This document shows, piece by piece, positions 50,973-62,599 of a stretch of 64,000 nucleotides of DNA. A model generated the notes under the pieces. The model was not told the DNA's origin, did not search any database, and worked only from the letters and a program-made list of their open reading frames with translations. Source of the stretch: Trichomonas vaginalis G3. Its lineage: Eukaryota; Parabasalia; Trichomonadida; Trichomonadidae. Location of the stretch: contig NC_067207.1 in the NCBI RefSeq assembly GCF_026262505.1, forward strand, positions 6,642,252 to 6,706,251. The letters run 5' to 3'. Both the position numbers and the translations under genes were made by a program. The stretch's first letter is position 1, and the number at the start of each line of letters is the position of its first letter.

Positions 50973-53900
50973 ACTCTTGTCGGTCAAACTTCCGCGTTCA
51001 AGTTATCAATGCGGAACATTGTTCCATTCTGGGAGACATGCAGAGGCAATGTCTCCCAGAATGAGACACTGCGACCGACAAGAGTGCACAATACACTCTT
51101 GTCGGTCAAACTTCCGCGTTCAAGTTATCAATGCGGAACATTGTTCCATTCTGGGAGACATGCAGAGGCAATGTCTCCCAGAATGAGACACTGCGACCGA
51201 CAAGAGTGCACAATACACTCTTGTCGGTCAAACTTCCGCGTTCAAGTTATCAATGCGGAACATTGTTCCATTCTGGGAGACATGCAGAGGCAATGTCTCC
51301 CAGAATGAGACACTGCGACCGACAGGAGTGCACAATACACTCTTGTCGGTCAAACTTCCGCGTTCAAGTTATCAATGCGGAACATTGTTCCATTCTGGGA
51401 GACATGCAGAGGCAATGTCTCCCAGAATGAGACACTGCGACCGACAAGAGTGCACAATACACTCTTGTCGGTCAAACTTCCGCGTTCAAGTTATCAATGC
51501 GGAACATTGTTCCATTCTGGGAGACATGCAGAGGCAATGTCTCCCAGAATGAGACACTGCGACCGACAGGAGTGCACAATACACTCTTGTCGGTCAAACT
51601 TCCGCGTTCAAGTTATCAATGCGGAACATTGTTCCATTCTGGGAGACATGCAGAGGCAATGTCTCCCAGAATGAGACACTGCGACCGACAGGAGTGCACA
51701 ATACACTCTTGTCGGTCAAACTTCCGCGTTCAAGTTATCAATGCGGAACATTGTTCCATTCTGGGAGACATGCAGAGGCAATGTCTCCCAGAATGAGACA
51801 CTGCGACCGACAGGAGTGCACAATACACTCTTGTCGGTCAAACTTCCGCGTTCAAGTTATCAATGCGGAACATTGTTCCATTCTGGGAGACATGCAGAGG
51901 CAATGTCTCCCAGAATGAGACACTGCGACCGACAGGAGTGCACAATACACTCTTGTCGGTCAAACTTCCGCGTTCAAGTTATCAATGCGGAACATTGTTC
52001 CATTCTGGGAGACATGCAGAGGCAATGTCTCCCAGAATGAGACACTGCGACCGACAGGAGTGCACAATACACTCTTGTCGGTCAAACTTCCGCGTTCAAG
52101 TTATCAATGCGGAACATTGTTCCATTCTGGGAGACATGCAGAGGCAATGTCTCCCAGAATGAGACACTGCGACCGACAGGAGTGCACAATACACTCTTGT
52201 CGGTCAAACTTCCGCGTTCAAGTTATCAATGCGGAACATTGTTCCATTCTGGGAGACATGCAGAGGCAATGTCTCCCAGAATGAGACACTGCGACCGACA
52301 GGAGTGCACAATACACTCTTGTCGGTCAAACTTCCGCGTTCAAGTTATCAATGCGGAACATTGTTCCATTCTGGGAGACATGCAGAGGCAATGTCTCCCA
52401 GAATGAGACACTGCGACCGACAGGAGTGCACAATACACTCTTGTCGGTCAAACTTCCGCGTTAAGTTATCAATGCGGAACATTGTTCCATTCTGGGAGAC
52501 ATGCAGAGGCAATGTCTCCCAGAATGAGACACTGCGACCGACAGGAGTGCACAATACACTCTTGTCGGTCAAACTTCCGCGTTCAAGTTATCAATGCGGA
52601 ACATTGTTCCATTCTGGGAGACATGCAGAGGCAATGTCTCCCAGAATGAGACACTGCGACCGACAGGAGTGCACAATACACTCTTGTCGGTCAAACTTCC
52701 GCGTTCAAGTTATCAATGCGGAACATTGTTCCATTCTGGGAGACATGCAGAGGCAATGTCTCCCAGAATGAGACACTGCGACCGACAGGAGTGCACAATA
52801 CACTCTTGTCGGTCAAACTTCCGCGTTCAAGTTATCAATGCGGAACATTGTTCCATTCTGGGAGACATGCAGAGGCAATGTCTCCCAGAATGAGACACTG
52901 CGACCGACAGGAGTGCACAATACACTCTTGTCGGTCAAACTTCCGCGTTCAAGTTATCAATGCGGAACATTGTTCCATTCTGGGAGACATGCAGAGGCAA
53001 TGTCTCCCAGAATGAGACACTGCGACCGACAGGAGTGCACAATACACTCTTGTCGGTCAAACTTCCGCGTTCAAGTTATCAATGCGGAACATTGTTCCAT
53101 TCTGGGAGACATGCAGAGGCAATGTCTCCCAGAATGAGAACACTGCGACCGACAGGAGTGCACAATACACTCTTGTCGGTCAAACTTCCGCGTTCAAGTT
53201 ATCAATGCGGAACATTGTTCCATTCTGGGAGACATGCAGAGGCAATGTCTCCCAGAATGAGACACTGCGACCGACAGGAGTGCACAATACACTCTTGTCG
53301 GTCAAACTTCCGCGTTCAAGTTATCAATGCGGAACATTGTTCCATTCTGGGAGACATGCAGAGGCAATGTCTCCCAGAATGAGACACTGCGACCGACAGG
53401 AGTGCACAATACACTCTTGTCGGTCAAACTTCCGCGTTCAAGTTATCAATGCGGAACATTGTTCCATTCTGGGAGACATGCAGAGGCAATGTCTCCCAGA
53501 ATGAGACACTGCGACCGACAGGAGTGCACAATACACTCTTGTCGGTCAAACTTCCGCGTTCAAGTTATCAATGCGGAACATTGTTCCATTCTGGGAGACA
53601 TGCAGAGGCAATGTCTCCCAGAATGAGACACTGCGACCGACAGGAGTGCACAATACACTCTTGTCGGTCAAACTTCCGCGTTCAAGTTATCAATGCGGAA
53701 CATTGTTCCATTCTGGGAGACATGCAGAGGCAATGTCTCCCAGAATGAGACACTGCGACCGACAGGAGTGCACAATACACTCTTGTCGGTCAAACTTCCG
53801 CGTTCAAGTTATCAATGCGGAACATTGTTCCATTCTGGGAGACATGCAGAGGCAATGTCTCCCAGAATGAGACACTGCGACCGACAGGAGTGCACAATAC

Positions 53901-55700
53901 ACTCTTGTCGGTCAAACTTCCGCGTTCAAGTTATCAATGCGGAACATTGTTCCATTCTGGGAGACATGCAGAGGCAATGTCTCCCAGAATGAGACACTGC
54001 GACCGACAAGAGTGCACAATACACTCTTGTCGGTCAAACTTCCGCGTTCAAGTTATCAATGCGGAACATTGTTCCATTCTGGGAGACATGCAGAGGCAAT
54101 GTCTCCCAGAATGAGACACTGCGACCGACAGGAGTGCACAATACACTCTTGTCGGTCAAACTTCCGCGTTCAAGTTATCAATGCGGAACATTGTTCCATT
54201 CTGGGAGACATGCAGAGGCAATGTCTCCCAGAATGAGACACTGCGACCGACAGGAGTGCACAATACACTCTTGTCGGTCAAACTTCCGCGTTCAAGTTAT
54301 CAATGCGGAACATTGTTCCATTCTGGGAGACATGCAGAGGCAATGTCTCCCAGAATGAGACACTGCGACCGACAGAGTGCACAATACACTCTTGTCGGTC
54401 AAACTTCCGCGTTCAAGTTATCAATGCGGAACATTGTTCCATTCTGGGAGACATGCAGAGGCAATGTCTCCCAGAATGAGACACTGCGACCGACAGGAGT
54501 GCACAATACACTCTTGTCGGTCAAACTTCCGCGTTCAAGTTATCAATGCGGAACATTGTTCCATTCTGGGAGACATGCAGAGGCAATGTCTCCCAGAATG
54601 AGACACTGCGACCGACAGGAGTGCACAATACACTCTTGTCGGTCAAACTTCCGCGTTCAAGTTATCAATGCGGAACATTGTTCCATTCTGGGAGACATGC
54701 AGAGGCAATGTCTCCCAGAATGAGACACTGCGACCGACAGGAGTGCACAATACACTCTTGTCGGTCAAACTTCCGCGTTCAAGTTATCAATGCGGAACAT
54801 TGTTCCATTCTGGGAGACATGCAGAGGCAATGTCTCCCAGAATGAGACACTGCGACCGACAGGAGTGCACAATACACTCTTGTCGGTCAAACTTCCGCGT
54901 TCAAGTTATCAATGCGGAACATTGTTCCATTCTGGGAGACATGCAGAGGCAATGTCTCCCAGAATGAGACACTGCGACCGACAGGAGTGCACAATACACT
55001 CTTGTCGGTCAAACTTCCGCGTTCAAGTTATCAATGCGGAACATTGTTCCATTCTGGGAGACATGCAGAGGCAATGTCTCCCAGAATGAGACACTGCGAC
55101 CGACAAGAGTGCACAATACACTCTTGTCGGTCAAACTTCCGCGTTCAAGTTATCAATGCGGAACATTGTTCCATTCTGGGAGACATGCAGAGGCAATGTC
55201 TCCCAGAATGAGACACTGCGACCGACAGGAGTGCACAATACACTCTTGTCGGTCAAACTTCCGCGTTCAAGTTATCAATGCGGAACATTGTTCCATTCTG
55301 GGAGACATGCAGAGGCAATGTCTCCCAGAATGAGACACTGCGACCGACAAGAGTGCACAATACACTCTTGTCGGTCAAACTTCCGCGTTCAAGTTATCAA
55401 TGCGGAACATTGTTCCATTCTGGGAGACATGCAGAGGCAATGTCTCCCAGAATGAGACACTGCGACCGACAAGAGTGCACAATACACTCTTGTCGGTCAA
55501 ACTTCCGCGTTCAAGTTATCAATGCGGAACATTGTTCCATTCTGGGAGACATGCAGAGGCAATGTCTCCCAGAATGAGACACTGCGACCGACAAGAGTGC
55601 ACAATACACTCTTGTCGGTCAAACTTCCGCGTTCAATTATGAATGCGGAACATTGTTCATTCTGGGAGACATGCAGAGGCAATGTCTCCCGAAATGATAC
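50971..55700 (+). repeat. 122-bp satellite array, about 39 units
   Basis: Unit period is 122 bp across the whole array, with single-base indels in a few units and a degenerate last unit (55640-55700). Variation is almost confined to ACAGGAGTG versus ACAAGAGTG. Each unit holds three inverted repeats: ACCGACAAGAGTG/CACTCTTGTCGGT (13 bp, perfect in the AAG variant), TTCCGC/GCGGAA, and CATTCTGGGAGACAT/ATGTCTCCCAGAATG (15 bp, 9-base loop, e.g. 51147-51161 and 51171-51185). It is about 50% GC in an otherwise AT-rich locus. The 99-codon open frames through the units are by-products of the period. Confidence 0.95.
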
Positions 55701-57728
55701 CGTCATACCAACACCAATTTATTCCTTCTTTCCATTGTCATACAATTCAATATTTTTATCAATCTTAATCAACTTTTTTTATTCTTCTTTAATTCAATTT
55801 ATCTTTCTCCTAGAATATCTATTCCTTTAACAGACATAAAATCACTAATCGCGCTTTTTCAATACTCAAAATTTCATATAAATCTTTGTTATTTTTTCTC
55901 TCATCGCTTATTTTATTAAATATACATATTTCCTCTCACATATCCCTCTTCATATATATTGGATCTCAACACTCATCTATTAGAACAATATATTTTCGCT
56001 TAATCTCATATTATTCATTAACAATCTTTCATCTTCTTATTTCTAGTTAACCTACCAATATATATATAGAATATATGCCCAATTACATATTCAGATACAT
56101 TAAATTCAAGAAATTCTTCTAATATTATTCTCCTATTCATAATAAAATCATATTTAGTCTCACATCACAATTCTATCAGTTCTCCAATATCATATCATAT
56201 TGGTAACATCACATATATCTCTTATAATATCACTTAAATTTGTATTTTTTTATTAATTATATTTAATTAGTTCTACATTCTATTATTATAGAGGTTTGAC
56301 AAACTCATCAATAGTTAAAATCAAAATCTATTCAGAACTTTGAATCTAATGAAAATTACATTTCGATATCTTTTTGCAAGCTTAATTTTTTGTATTATCT
56401 TAAAATACATTTAGTAATGTTATGTACGTATTGAATTCAAATTATAGCGCAGTAACATGCAACTCATCTTGAGATTCACATTTCATTTTCACAATTATTG
56501 CATATATACATCAATAACATATTGTACTCATATATCTACACGACTCTAAACTCAATGACATCAAATAATGCTTGTAATATTTAAAATAATTTTTGCATTT
56601 TTGATTCTCAGCTTAACTTCTATAAATGTCACCAAAACATTTCATTCCTACCAAGAAATAACATATTAGTAATTAAGCGTTTATTACCATTGTTACTCAC
56701 ATCATATTAATTCATTTTTGTAATTTTTTAAATAAATGACTGGAATCATAAACCCTATGTACCCATATCAACATGTTAAAATTTCAAAGTCTGAAACTTA
56801 GTATACATTGAGTTTCATGAAATCAGATAATCTCGTAGATTTCTTAAATATTATATATGGCTGGCCAATAATGATGCAGCATGATTCTCCATCATATCAG
56901 CATTCTAAACATATCTTTATTTTGTCAATTGGCATAAATTAAGGGTGCTTTTCAGGCGATAAATGGTATTTTAGATACCTGGGTCATGAAAAAGTTGCAA
57001 AAGTCAAAAATTGAGGGTATTTAATTTTTAATAGAACTCAACAAGTCCAAAATATAAACTAGGATTTTATATAGCTATCGCTAAGGATATTTTCCAAAAC
57101 ACTATGCGGTTCCAAATTAAGAAATAATAAGAGAAATACAATTTTAGAGTATTTAAGCTATTTCATAAGAAAAATGAATATAATACTCAAGGTATTTTTA
57201 TTATGAGTGCAATGGCCAGTGAAACATATAAATCACAAATTTCAAGAATTGACCGAATCATATATCATTCTAACATATGTTTTAGAGCTTCCTAAGTGCA
57301 AATATCACAGTGATCATTGTAAAAACTATCGAAATGCCAAGCTTAAATTTATCTTTTTCATAAATTTTTCAACTTTGAATTCAAATTATCGGCGAAAGTT
57401 TTTTTTTATCAAAATTATGAAAACATTTTACTTCATTTAAACAATCAATATCTATTTTTTTTTTCAACAAGAAAATCCACCAAAAATTTGATCCGATATC
57501 GCAAATTATAGTTAATAATTTATTCATATTTCATCTGCCAATGATAATACTTTATTTGAGGGTCCGATTTTGAAGATTTTGCAAAAAATGCGATTCATCA
57601 ATTTGCAATTCATAAACCAATAAAATAAAACTCAATAATTATCATATAAAGTGAAATGAATTGCTGACACTATTTCATGTCAATATTTTGAAGGCAAAAT
57701 CGGTTTTGACGGTTCGAAATTGAATCAA
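55701..57728. other. Long AT-rich intergenic region
   Basis: Two kilobases without a supported gene. A 77-codon frame at 57207-57440 has no recognisable domain. The end contains the promoter of the G-alpha gene; no clear TCAYTW is seen except TCAAATG overlapping the start. Confidence 0.4.
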
Positions 57729-58937
57729 ATGGGTTGTTCAGCATCTAAACCATCTGAACCTTCCAACGCGAAGCTTCCATCAGCTCCAGTTCCAAAGAAA
57801 GTAGAGCAAGTTCCAGAGCCAAAACCAGAGCCACAACCACAGCCAGAGCCACAGCCACAACCAGAGCCGCCGAAACCAGCTGAGCCAGCTCCAGCTCCTG
57901 CTCCAGCCCCAGAGCCACAGAAGCCAGCCGAACCAGCTCCAAAAGTTGTTGCAGTTGAAGATGATACAAATGAAGCCTATGGTCTTCTTCTTTGCGGTGC
58001 TGGTGAATCTGGTAAGACAACATTCACTCGCCAACTCAAACTTCGCTACCTCAATGGATTTAACGAGAAGGACTGCCGCGATTTCTTAAGAACAATTCGC
58101 GGTAACCTCGTTGAGACAATGCAGCTCCTTCTTGTCTGGCTCGAGCACAACAACATCGAAATTGAGGACTCTGAATTATCATCAATGGCCCAGGATATCA
58201 TCGATGTTGACCCACAGGATTGCGAATTCAACGAAGAGCTTGTTGAGAAGCTTAAGGCTCTTTGGGAGAACGAACAAATCAAGAAGGCCTTCGAGCACAA
58301 GGACGAAACAGCTGTTCCAGACCACATGCCATACTTCTTTGCTAAGATTGACGAACTTGCCGGAGAAGACTACATCCCATCCAACGAAGATGTTCTCCGT
58401 GCTCGTATCCGCTCAATCGGTATCGAAGCTATTACATTCGACCTTCAGGGCGCCAGAATCAGAATCTTCGATGTCGGTGGTCAGAAATCCGAACGTTCCA
58501 AGTGGGCCAACGTTATGAACCAGGTCGAAGGTGTCATCTTCTGCGTTTCCTTCGCCGAATTCGACAAGCCAATGTTCGAAGATCAAAATGTTCTTCGTAT
58601 CAACGATTCCCTCGAAATCTTCGGCAACATTACACACCAAGAGAAGTTCTCCAACTCTCCAATCTTCCTTGTCTGCAACAAGTTCGATGTCTTTACAGAG
58701 AAAATCAAGAATACAGATGCTTTCGTCAAAATCTTCCCAGAATTCTCTGGCGATTCCCACAACCCAGAAGCTTGCGCTGACTACCTTATCCAGAGATTCC
58801 TTGATAAGGCTGCTCCTCTTTCCGAAGACCGCCCAATCATCCAATACAAGATCGTCGCACTCAACGGTGACCAAGTCGTCGAAACAGCAGATGCTATCTG
58901 CAAGTTCATTAGTGATAAGTACTACCAGGATGCATAA
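57729..58937 (+). CDS. Heterotrimeric G protein alpha subunit with Pro-rich N-terminal extension (402 aa)
   Basis: I start at ATG 57729 (MGCSASKPSE): Gly2 for myristoylation and Cys3 for palmitoylation, as in G-alpha proteins; the longer frame begins with TTG. Residues ~18-72 are a Pro/Glu/Gln/Ala extension (PEPKPEPQPQPEPQPQ). G1 GAGESGKTT at 90-98, then a helical domain, switch I RARIRSIGIEAI, G3 DVGGQKSERSKW with the catalytic Gln, G4 NKFD, and a degenerate G5 (VALNGD instead of TCAxDT). The switch I Mg-binding Thr position (RVKTTGI in animals) is occupied by Ile. Length and N-terminal extension match TvGalpha402 described from T. vaginalis. It acts at membranes in signalling; GC-rich codons suggest strong expression. 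No classical GPCR gene is nearby. Confidence 0.95.
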   Translation: MGCSASKPSEPSNAKLPSAPVPKKVEQVPEPKPEPQPQPEPQPQPEPPKPAEPAPAPAPAPEPQKPAEPAPKVVAVEDDTNEAYGLLLCGAGESGKTTFTRQLKLRYLNGFNEKDCRDFLRTIRGNLVETMQLLLVWLEHNNIEIEDSELSSMAQDIIDVDPQDCEFNEELVEKLKALWENEQIKKAFEHKDETAVPDHMPYFFAKIDELAGEDYIPSNEDVLRARIRSIGIEAITFDLQGARIRIFDVGGQKSERSKWANVMNQVEGVIFCVSFAEFDKPMFEDQNVLRINDSLEIFGNITHQEKFSNSPIFLVCNKFDVFTEKIKNTDAFVKIFPEFSGDSHNPEACADYLIQRFLDKAAPLSEDRPIIQYKIVALNGDQVVETADAICKFISDKYYQDA

Positions 58938-59054
58938 GCAATGCTAAAACTGTCATTCTTATTATTTTTTTTTATAATTTTTTTTTTTTACAATCAATTT
59001 CAAACATAATTTCTATGTTTTAATACATATACCCTTCTAATTTCTTCTTTTGGT

Positions 59055-59060
59055 TCATTT
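59055..59060 (+). promoter_or_regulatory. Inr (TCATTT)
   Basis: TCATTT, a full TCAYTW match, lies 13-18 bases before ATG 59073, the usual trichomonad distance. It supports ATG 59073 rather than the upstream TTG as the start. Confidence 0.55.
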
Positions 59061-59072
59061 TCTTTGAGAAAA

Positions 59073-60587
59073 ATGTTTGATAATTCTTCTGATGGAGAAG
59101 ATGATCATTTTTATTCTTCAAAAATGCAGGCAGAAGACAACATTACAGGAGATTTTAACGATGATGAAGAAAATGATCTGCTAAATCAACATCCAATTTC
59201 AGAAAAATATATTGATGAACTACAAGTTGATAAAATCCTTTCTTCAATACTTACAGATTACGAAAACATGGGATGGAACCAACTCATGAATCTTTTTCTA
59301 CAATTAAATCAATATTTTGGAGAAAATTTTCTTTTTACTCAAGAAGATTTCGATTTAAGGAAATTTACTGATGTAATACTAGAAATTCTTAAGAATAGTA
59401 TCGAATATCGCCAATATACCTATCAGATTTTACTTTTTTTAAGACACATAATCGATGTTGATGAAGAAGATACTGTTGAATATGAAATTAGCAAGATATT
59501 AGTTACCCACAAAGATGAAAACAACGATAATGATGTACTCTTATATCTTTTATCAATTATCAACGTAGAAATTGACTGGAGAATCAAAAATCAGACAGAA
59601 AAGTTCCATACAGCATTAGTAGAAGTGATTTTCAATATAATAGAGAGCGCATTTCAAAAAAAATTCATTGAAAATTTTAACAAATTAGGAAAATATTTAA
59701 CAACTATCCATGAAATGGTTATTGTTCCTAATGCACTTACTCACGGTGAGATATATCTAGCGTTTGGAACAGTAGCAACTGCAGCAAATCGCTTTAAACA
59801 ACATAAATACACAGATCTCTTTTTAGACAACCTCAAACGGGATTTTGATATAATCCCTACACCTCTTTTACTCGAAACTCTTGAGAATCTAATCCATAAT
59901 CCCGAAACAGCGACACATGTCCTTGCATATCAGATAAATCAAGGAAATCCTGTAAGAAATCTAATAGAAATCTATTATCAGAATGAAGATAACTCAATAA
60001 GTTTAGGATCTCTTAGTCTTATATCGCGCGCTTTGTATTGTAATCAAAATATTGCAGAAGAATTCGGAATTGACCCAACAGCGATGATTCTTCACAAATT
60101 ATCAACAAGTATCGAATCATCAGATAAATGTCTCAATATTATATTACAATTAGTTAATTATTGCCATGAAGCCGCTTGTCAGTTATGTGTCAATGGTTTG
60201 ATTGATGTATTGAAAGAAAAATATGATGATTTTACTATTGATGGAAAATGTATTGCCGCAGAGATATTTATTCGCTTAATTTCAAAATATCCTGAGTATA
60301 TTTCGAAAGATGTCATAATTGAGACTGTTTTACCCATTATTGTTACAATACTTGATCTTTTATGCCATAATGGTACTGATTTGGTCAACAAAATCTTTAC
60401 TTTACTGATAAATTTGTTCAATGACGACAAAAATCAGGATTATTCTATGGGATTCATCTCGAAATTTGTTGATTTAGGTGGTATTGATACGTTCTATGAG
60501 ATAAGAGATACAACAAATAACTTCAGTTTCAAAAAAAGAATTGATGATTTTCTTCAGTTGACACAATCTCGATTTGGTTTGCAGTAA
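59073..60587 (+). CDS. Armadillo-like helical repeat protein (504 aa)
   Basis: ATG at 59073 (MFDNSSDGEDDHFY), with an Inr directly upstream. Residues 1-45 are acidic. The rest consists of repeated ~40-residue helical hairpins (e.g. LLETLENLIHNPETATHVL, CLNIILQLVNYCHEAACQL, GIDTFYEIRDT at the end) characteristic of armadillo-type solenoids that are very common in trichomonads. No catalytic motif or importin-beta-binding domain is seen, so a specific importin or proteasome role is not supported. It starts 135 bases downstream of the G-alpha stop on the same strand. Ortholog unknown. Confidence 0.8.
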   Translation: MFDNSSDGEDDHFYSSKMQAEDNITGDFNDDEENDLLNQHPISEKYIDELQVDKILSSILTDYENMGWNQLMNLFLQLNQYFGENFLFTQEDFDLRKFTDVILEILKNSIEYRQYTYQILLFLRHIIDVDEEDTVEYEISKILVTHKDENNDNDVLLYLLSIINVEIDWRIKNQTEKFHTALVEVIFNIIESAFQKKFIENFNKLGKYLTTIHEMVIVPNALTHGEIYLAFGTVATAANRFKQHKYTDLFLDNLKRDFDIIPTPLLLETLENLIHNPETATHVLAYQINQGNPVRNLIEIYYQNEDNSISLGSLSLISRALYCNQNIAEEFGIDPTAMILHKLSTSIESSDKCLNIILQLVNYCHEAACQLCVNGLIDVLKEKYDDFTIDGKCIAAEIFIRLISKYPEYISKDVIIETVLPIIVTILDLLCHNGTDLVNKIFTLLINLFNDDKNQDYSMGFISKFVDLGGIDTFYEIRDTTNNFSFKKRIDDFLQLTQSRFGLQ

Positions 60588-60919
60588 GCATATGTGCACA
60601 TCATAACAACATGAATGATCATTATTTGGAAGAAAATCACCAAAATAATGAAAGTTTTTACATTTAATTTGATTAATTGAGAATGAATCATATGTTAGAT
60701 TAGTCTCCGAAACACATAGATTCTGTTTATCCACAAAAAATAAATCTGATTTTCCAAGTAAGAACTGCAATTCAATTTTTGATTGCATATAAAGTATTCA
60801 AATTTTTGAATACTATCATAAAATACGATCCAAAATTTCGAAATATTTAATAAACACATATTGTATAACTAAATTCAAAATAATCGTCATCGGTTTGGGG
60901 ATCATTCAATTCAAAGTTT
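60588..60919. other. Intergenic, hydrogenase promoter region
   Basis: About 330 bases. TCATTCAATTCAAAG lies just before the hydrogenase ATG, containing TCATTC (60902-60907), one mismatch from the trichomonad Inr. Confidence 0.45.
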
Positions 60920-62599
60920 ATGATCCATCTAACTATCAATGGCCAAGACGCTTATGTTAGAAGAAACACAACAATTATTGAAGCATGCAGGCAACTGAAT
61001 ATTTATGTACCAACATTATGTTCACATCCTGATCTCCCTCCAATCGGCGCATGTGGTGTCGATGTTGTAAAAGTAAATGGCTCATCACTCCAACGTGCAT
61101 GTGTTACATATTGCCAGGAAGGCATGGTCGTTGAAACAAACACGATGGATGTTAAGCAGCAATCTTTATTAAATTTACAAAAATTTGCACCGGCTACGAT
61201 GATGCAAAAAACACCAGATATTGAAGATTTATGGAATTACTATCAACCTAAGCAAGGACTTCCTTATCCACCACAACAAAATGATTCAATTCAATGGGAC
61301 AATACAAAATGCATCAATTGTCATCTCTGTATTCGTGCATGCACCAATGTACAACAGATTGACTCAATTGACTCCGTGACTCACGCCATCGATGATAGCT
61401 GCATCAGATGTGGTCATTGTCTTACAGTTTGTCCTGTTGCTGCACTTACTCCTTTCCCATCTATCGGAAGAGTTCTTGAAGCACTTGCATCCGATAAGAT
61501 CTGCGTACTCCAAACAGCTCCTTCTGTTAGAGTTACAATAGCTGAAGGATTTGGCCACGATCCCGGCACAATCTGCACAGGAAAGATTGTCGCAGCTGCA
61601 AGAAAGATGGGCTTCAAGTACGTTTTCGATATCAATTACGGTGCTGATCAGACAATTATAGAAGAAGGCACTGAATTCATGGCAAGACTCCTTAACCATG
61701 AAGCTCCTTTACCACAGTTCACTTCCTGCTGCCCAGGATGGGTTAACTTCGTTGAAACAAAGCATCCAGAAATTATTCCAAATCTTTCAACAGCAAAGAG
61801 CCCACATATGATGAGTGGTGTTGCCATCAAGACATATTTCGCTCAAGTAGCTGGAATTCCACCAGAGAAAATCTTCACTGTCTCAGTTATGCCATGTACC
61901 GCGAAGAAAGATGAAATTGAGAGGCCACAGCACAAAGGAGTTGTCGATGCTGTTCTCACCAGTGTCGAATTCGTAGAAATGATCAAGAATAACTACCAAT
62001 TTGACTGGGATAATCTTCCAGATTCTCCATACGACAACATTCTCTCAGAATCAACAGGTGGTGCAACAATTTTCGGTGCAACAGGTGGTGTTGCCGAAGC
62101 CGCTTTGAGATTCTGCTACGAGAAAATGACGGGACTTCCAATTGGACAGTTGATCTACTCAGATCTCAGAGGTCTTGATGGTGTTAAGACTGCTACAGTC
62201 AATATCGCAGGAAACAACATCAATATCGCTGTTTGCAACGGTGTTGGTAACGCTCATGACTTCATTAACTCTGGAATGTACAAAGACTTCCATATCGTTG
62301 AAGTTATGGCTTGCCCAGGCGGATGCGTTGGCGGTGGTGGCCAAGTTCTCCATTCAAGAACAGTTTTGAAGAAAGATATTCTTCAGGCCAGAATTAACTC
62401 ACTTTACGCCATCGATAAACAGAAGATTGCTGAAGGAAAGTCAACAACAAACGAAAACACTCAACTTCTCAAAATGTACAGAGATTTCGTTGGAGCTCCT
62501 TACAGCGCTAGAGTCAAGCAATTGTTCCACACTTGGTACACTGATAGATCCCTCAAGAGGACCCAACTCGGTTATTATAACTATCATTATAGACAATAA
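60920..62599 (+). CDS. [FeFe] hydrogenase, long form (559 aa)
   Basis: Makes H2 from reduced ferredoxin in hydrogenosomes. A 2Fe-2S ferredoxin-like domain (residues 1-75) has C34, C45 and C61, but the expected third Cys is Asp48 (GACGVDVVK); C65 is a possible substitute. Two 4Fe-4S sites follow: C131, C134, C137, C141 and C161, C164, C167, C171. The His/Cys3 cluster domain of the longest enzymes is absent. H-cluster motifs: TSCCPGW (C270 proton-transfer Cys, C271 ligand), MPCTAKKDE (C326) and MACPGGCVGGGG (C465, C469). Its size fits the 64-kDa type of T. vaginalis. The protein begins directly with the ferredoxin fold (MIHLTINGQDAYVRR), so no clear hydrogenosomal presequence is present; targeting may be internal or the enzyme cytosolic. 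GC-rich codons indicate high expression. Confidence 0.97.
   Translation: MIHLTINGQDAYVRRNTTIIEACRQLNIYVPTLCSHPDLPPIGACGVDVVKVNGSSLQRACVTYCQEGMVVETNTMDVKQQSLLNLQKFAPATMMQKTPDIEDLWNYYQPKQGLPYPPQQNDSIQWDNTKCINCHLCIRACTNVQQIDSIDSVTHAIDDSCIRCGHCLTVCPVAALTPFPSIGRVLEALASDKICVLQTAPSVRVTIAEGFGHDPGTICTGKIVAAARKMGFKYVFDINYGADQTIIEEGTEFMARLLNHEAPLPQFTSCCPGWVNFVETKHPEIIPNLSTAKSPHMMSGVAIKTYFAQVAGIPPEKIFTVSVMPCTAKKDEIERPQHKGVVDAVLTSVEFVEMIKNNYQFDWDNLPDSPYDNILSESTGGATIFGATGGVAEAALRFCYEKMTGLPIGQLIYSDLRGLDGVKTATVNIAGNNINIAVCNGVGNAHDFINSGMYKDFHIVEVMACPGGCVGGGGQVLHSRTVLKKDILQARINSLYAIDKQKIAEGKSTTNENTQLLKMYRDFVGAPYSARVKQLFHTWYTDRSLKRTQLGYYNYHYRQ

Noticed and set aside
48366-55700. CRISPR array
   Set aside because: Direct repeats have no unique spacers; this is a contiguous satellite in a eukaryotic context.
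48281-55830. Dozens of near-identical 99- to 202-codon frames across the satellite
   Set aside because: They repeat every 122 bp in overlapping frames, contain only the satellite sequence and have no gene context. A period not divisible by three explains the staggered frames.
57729-57999. Antisense frames over the Pro-rich G-alpha extension
   Set aside because: Leu/Val/Trp-rich shadows of the Pro/Glu/Gln codons.
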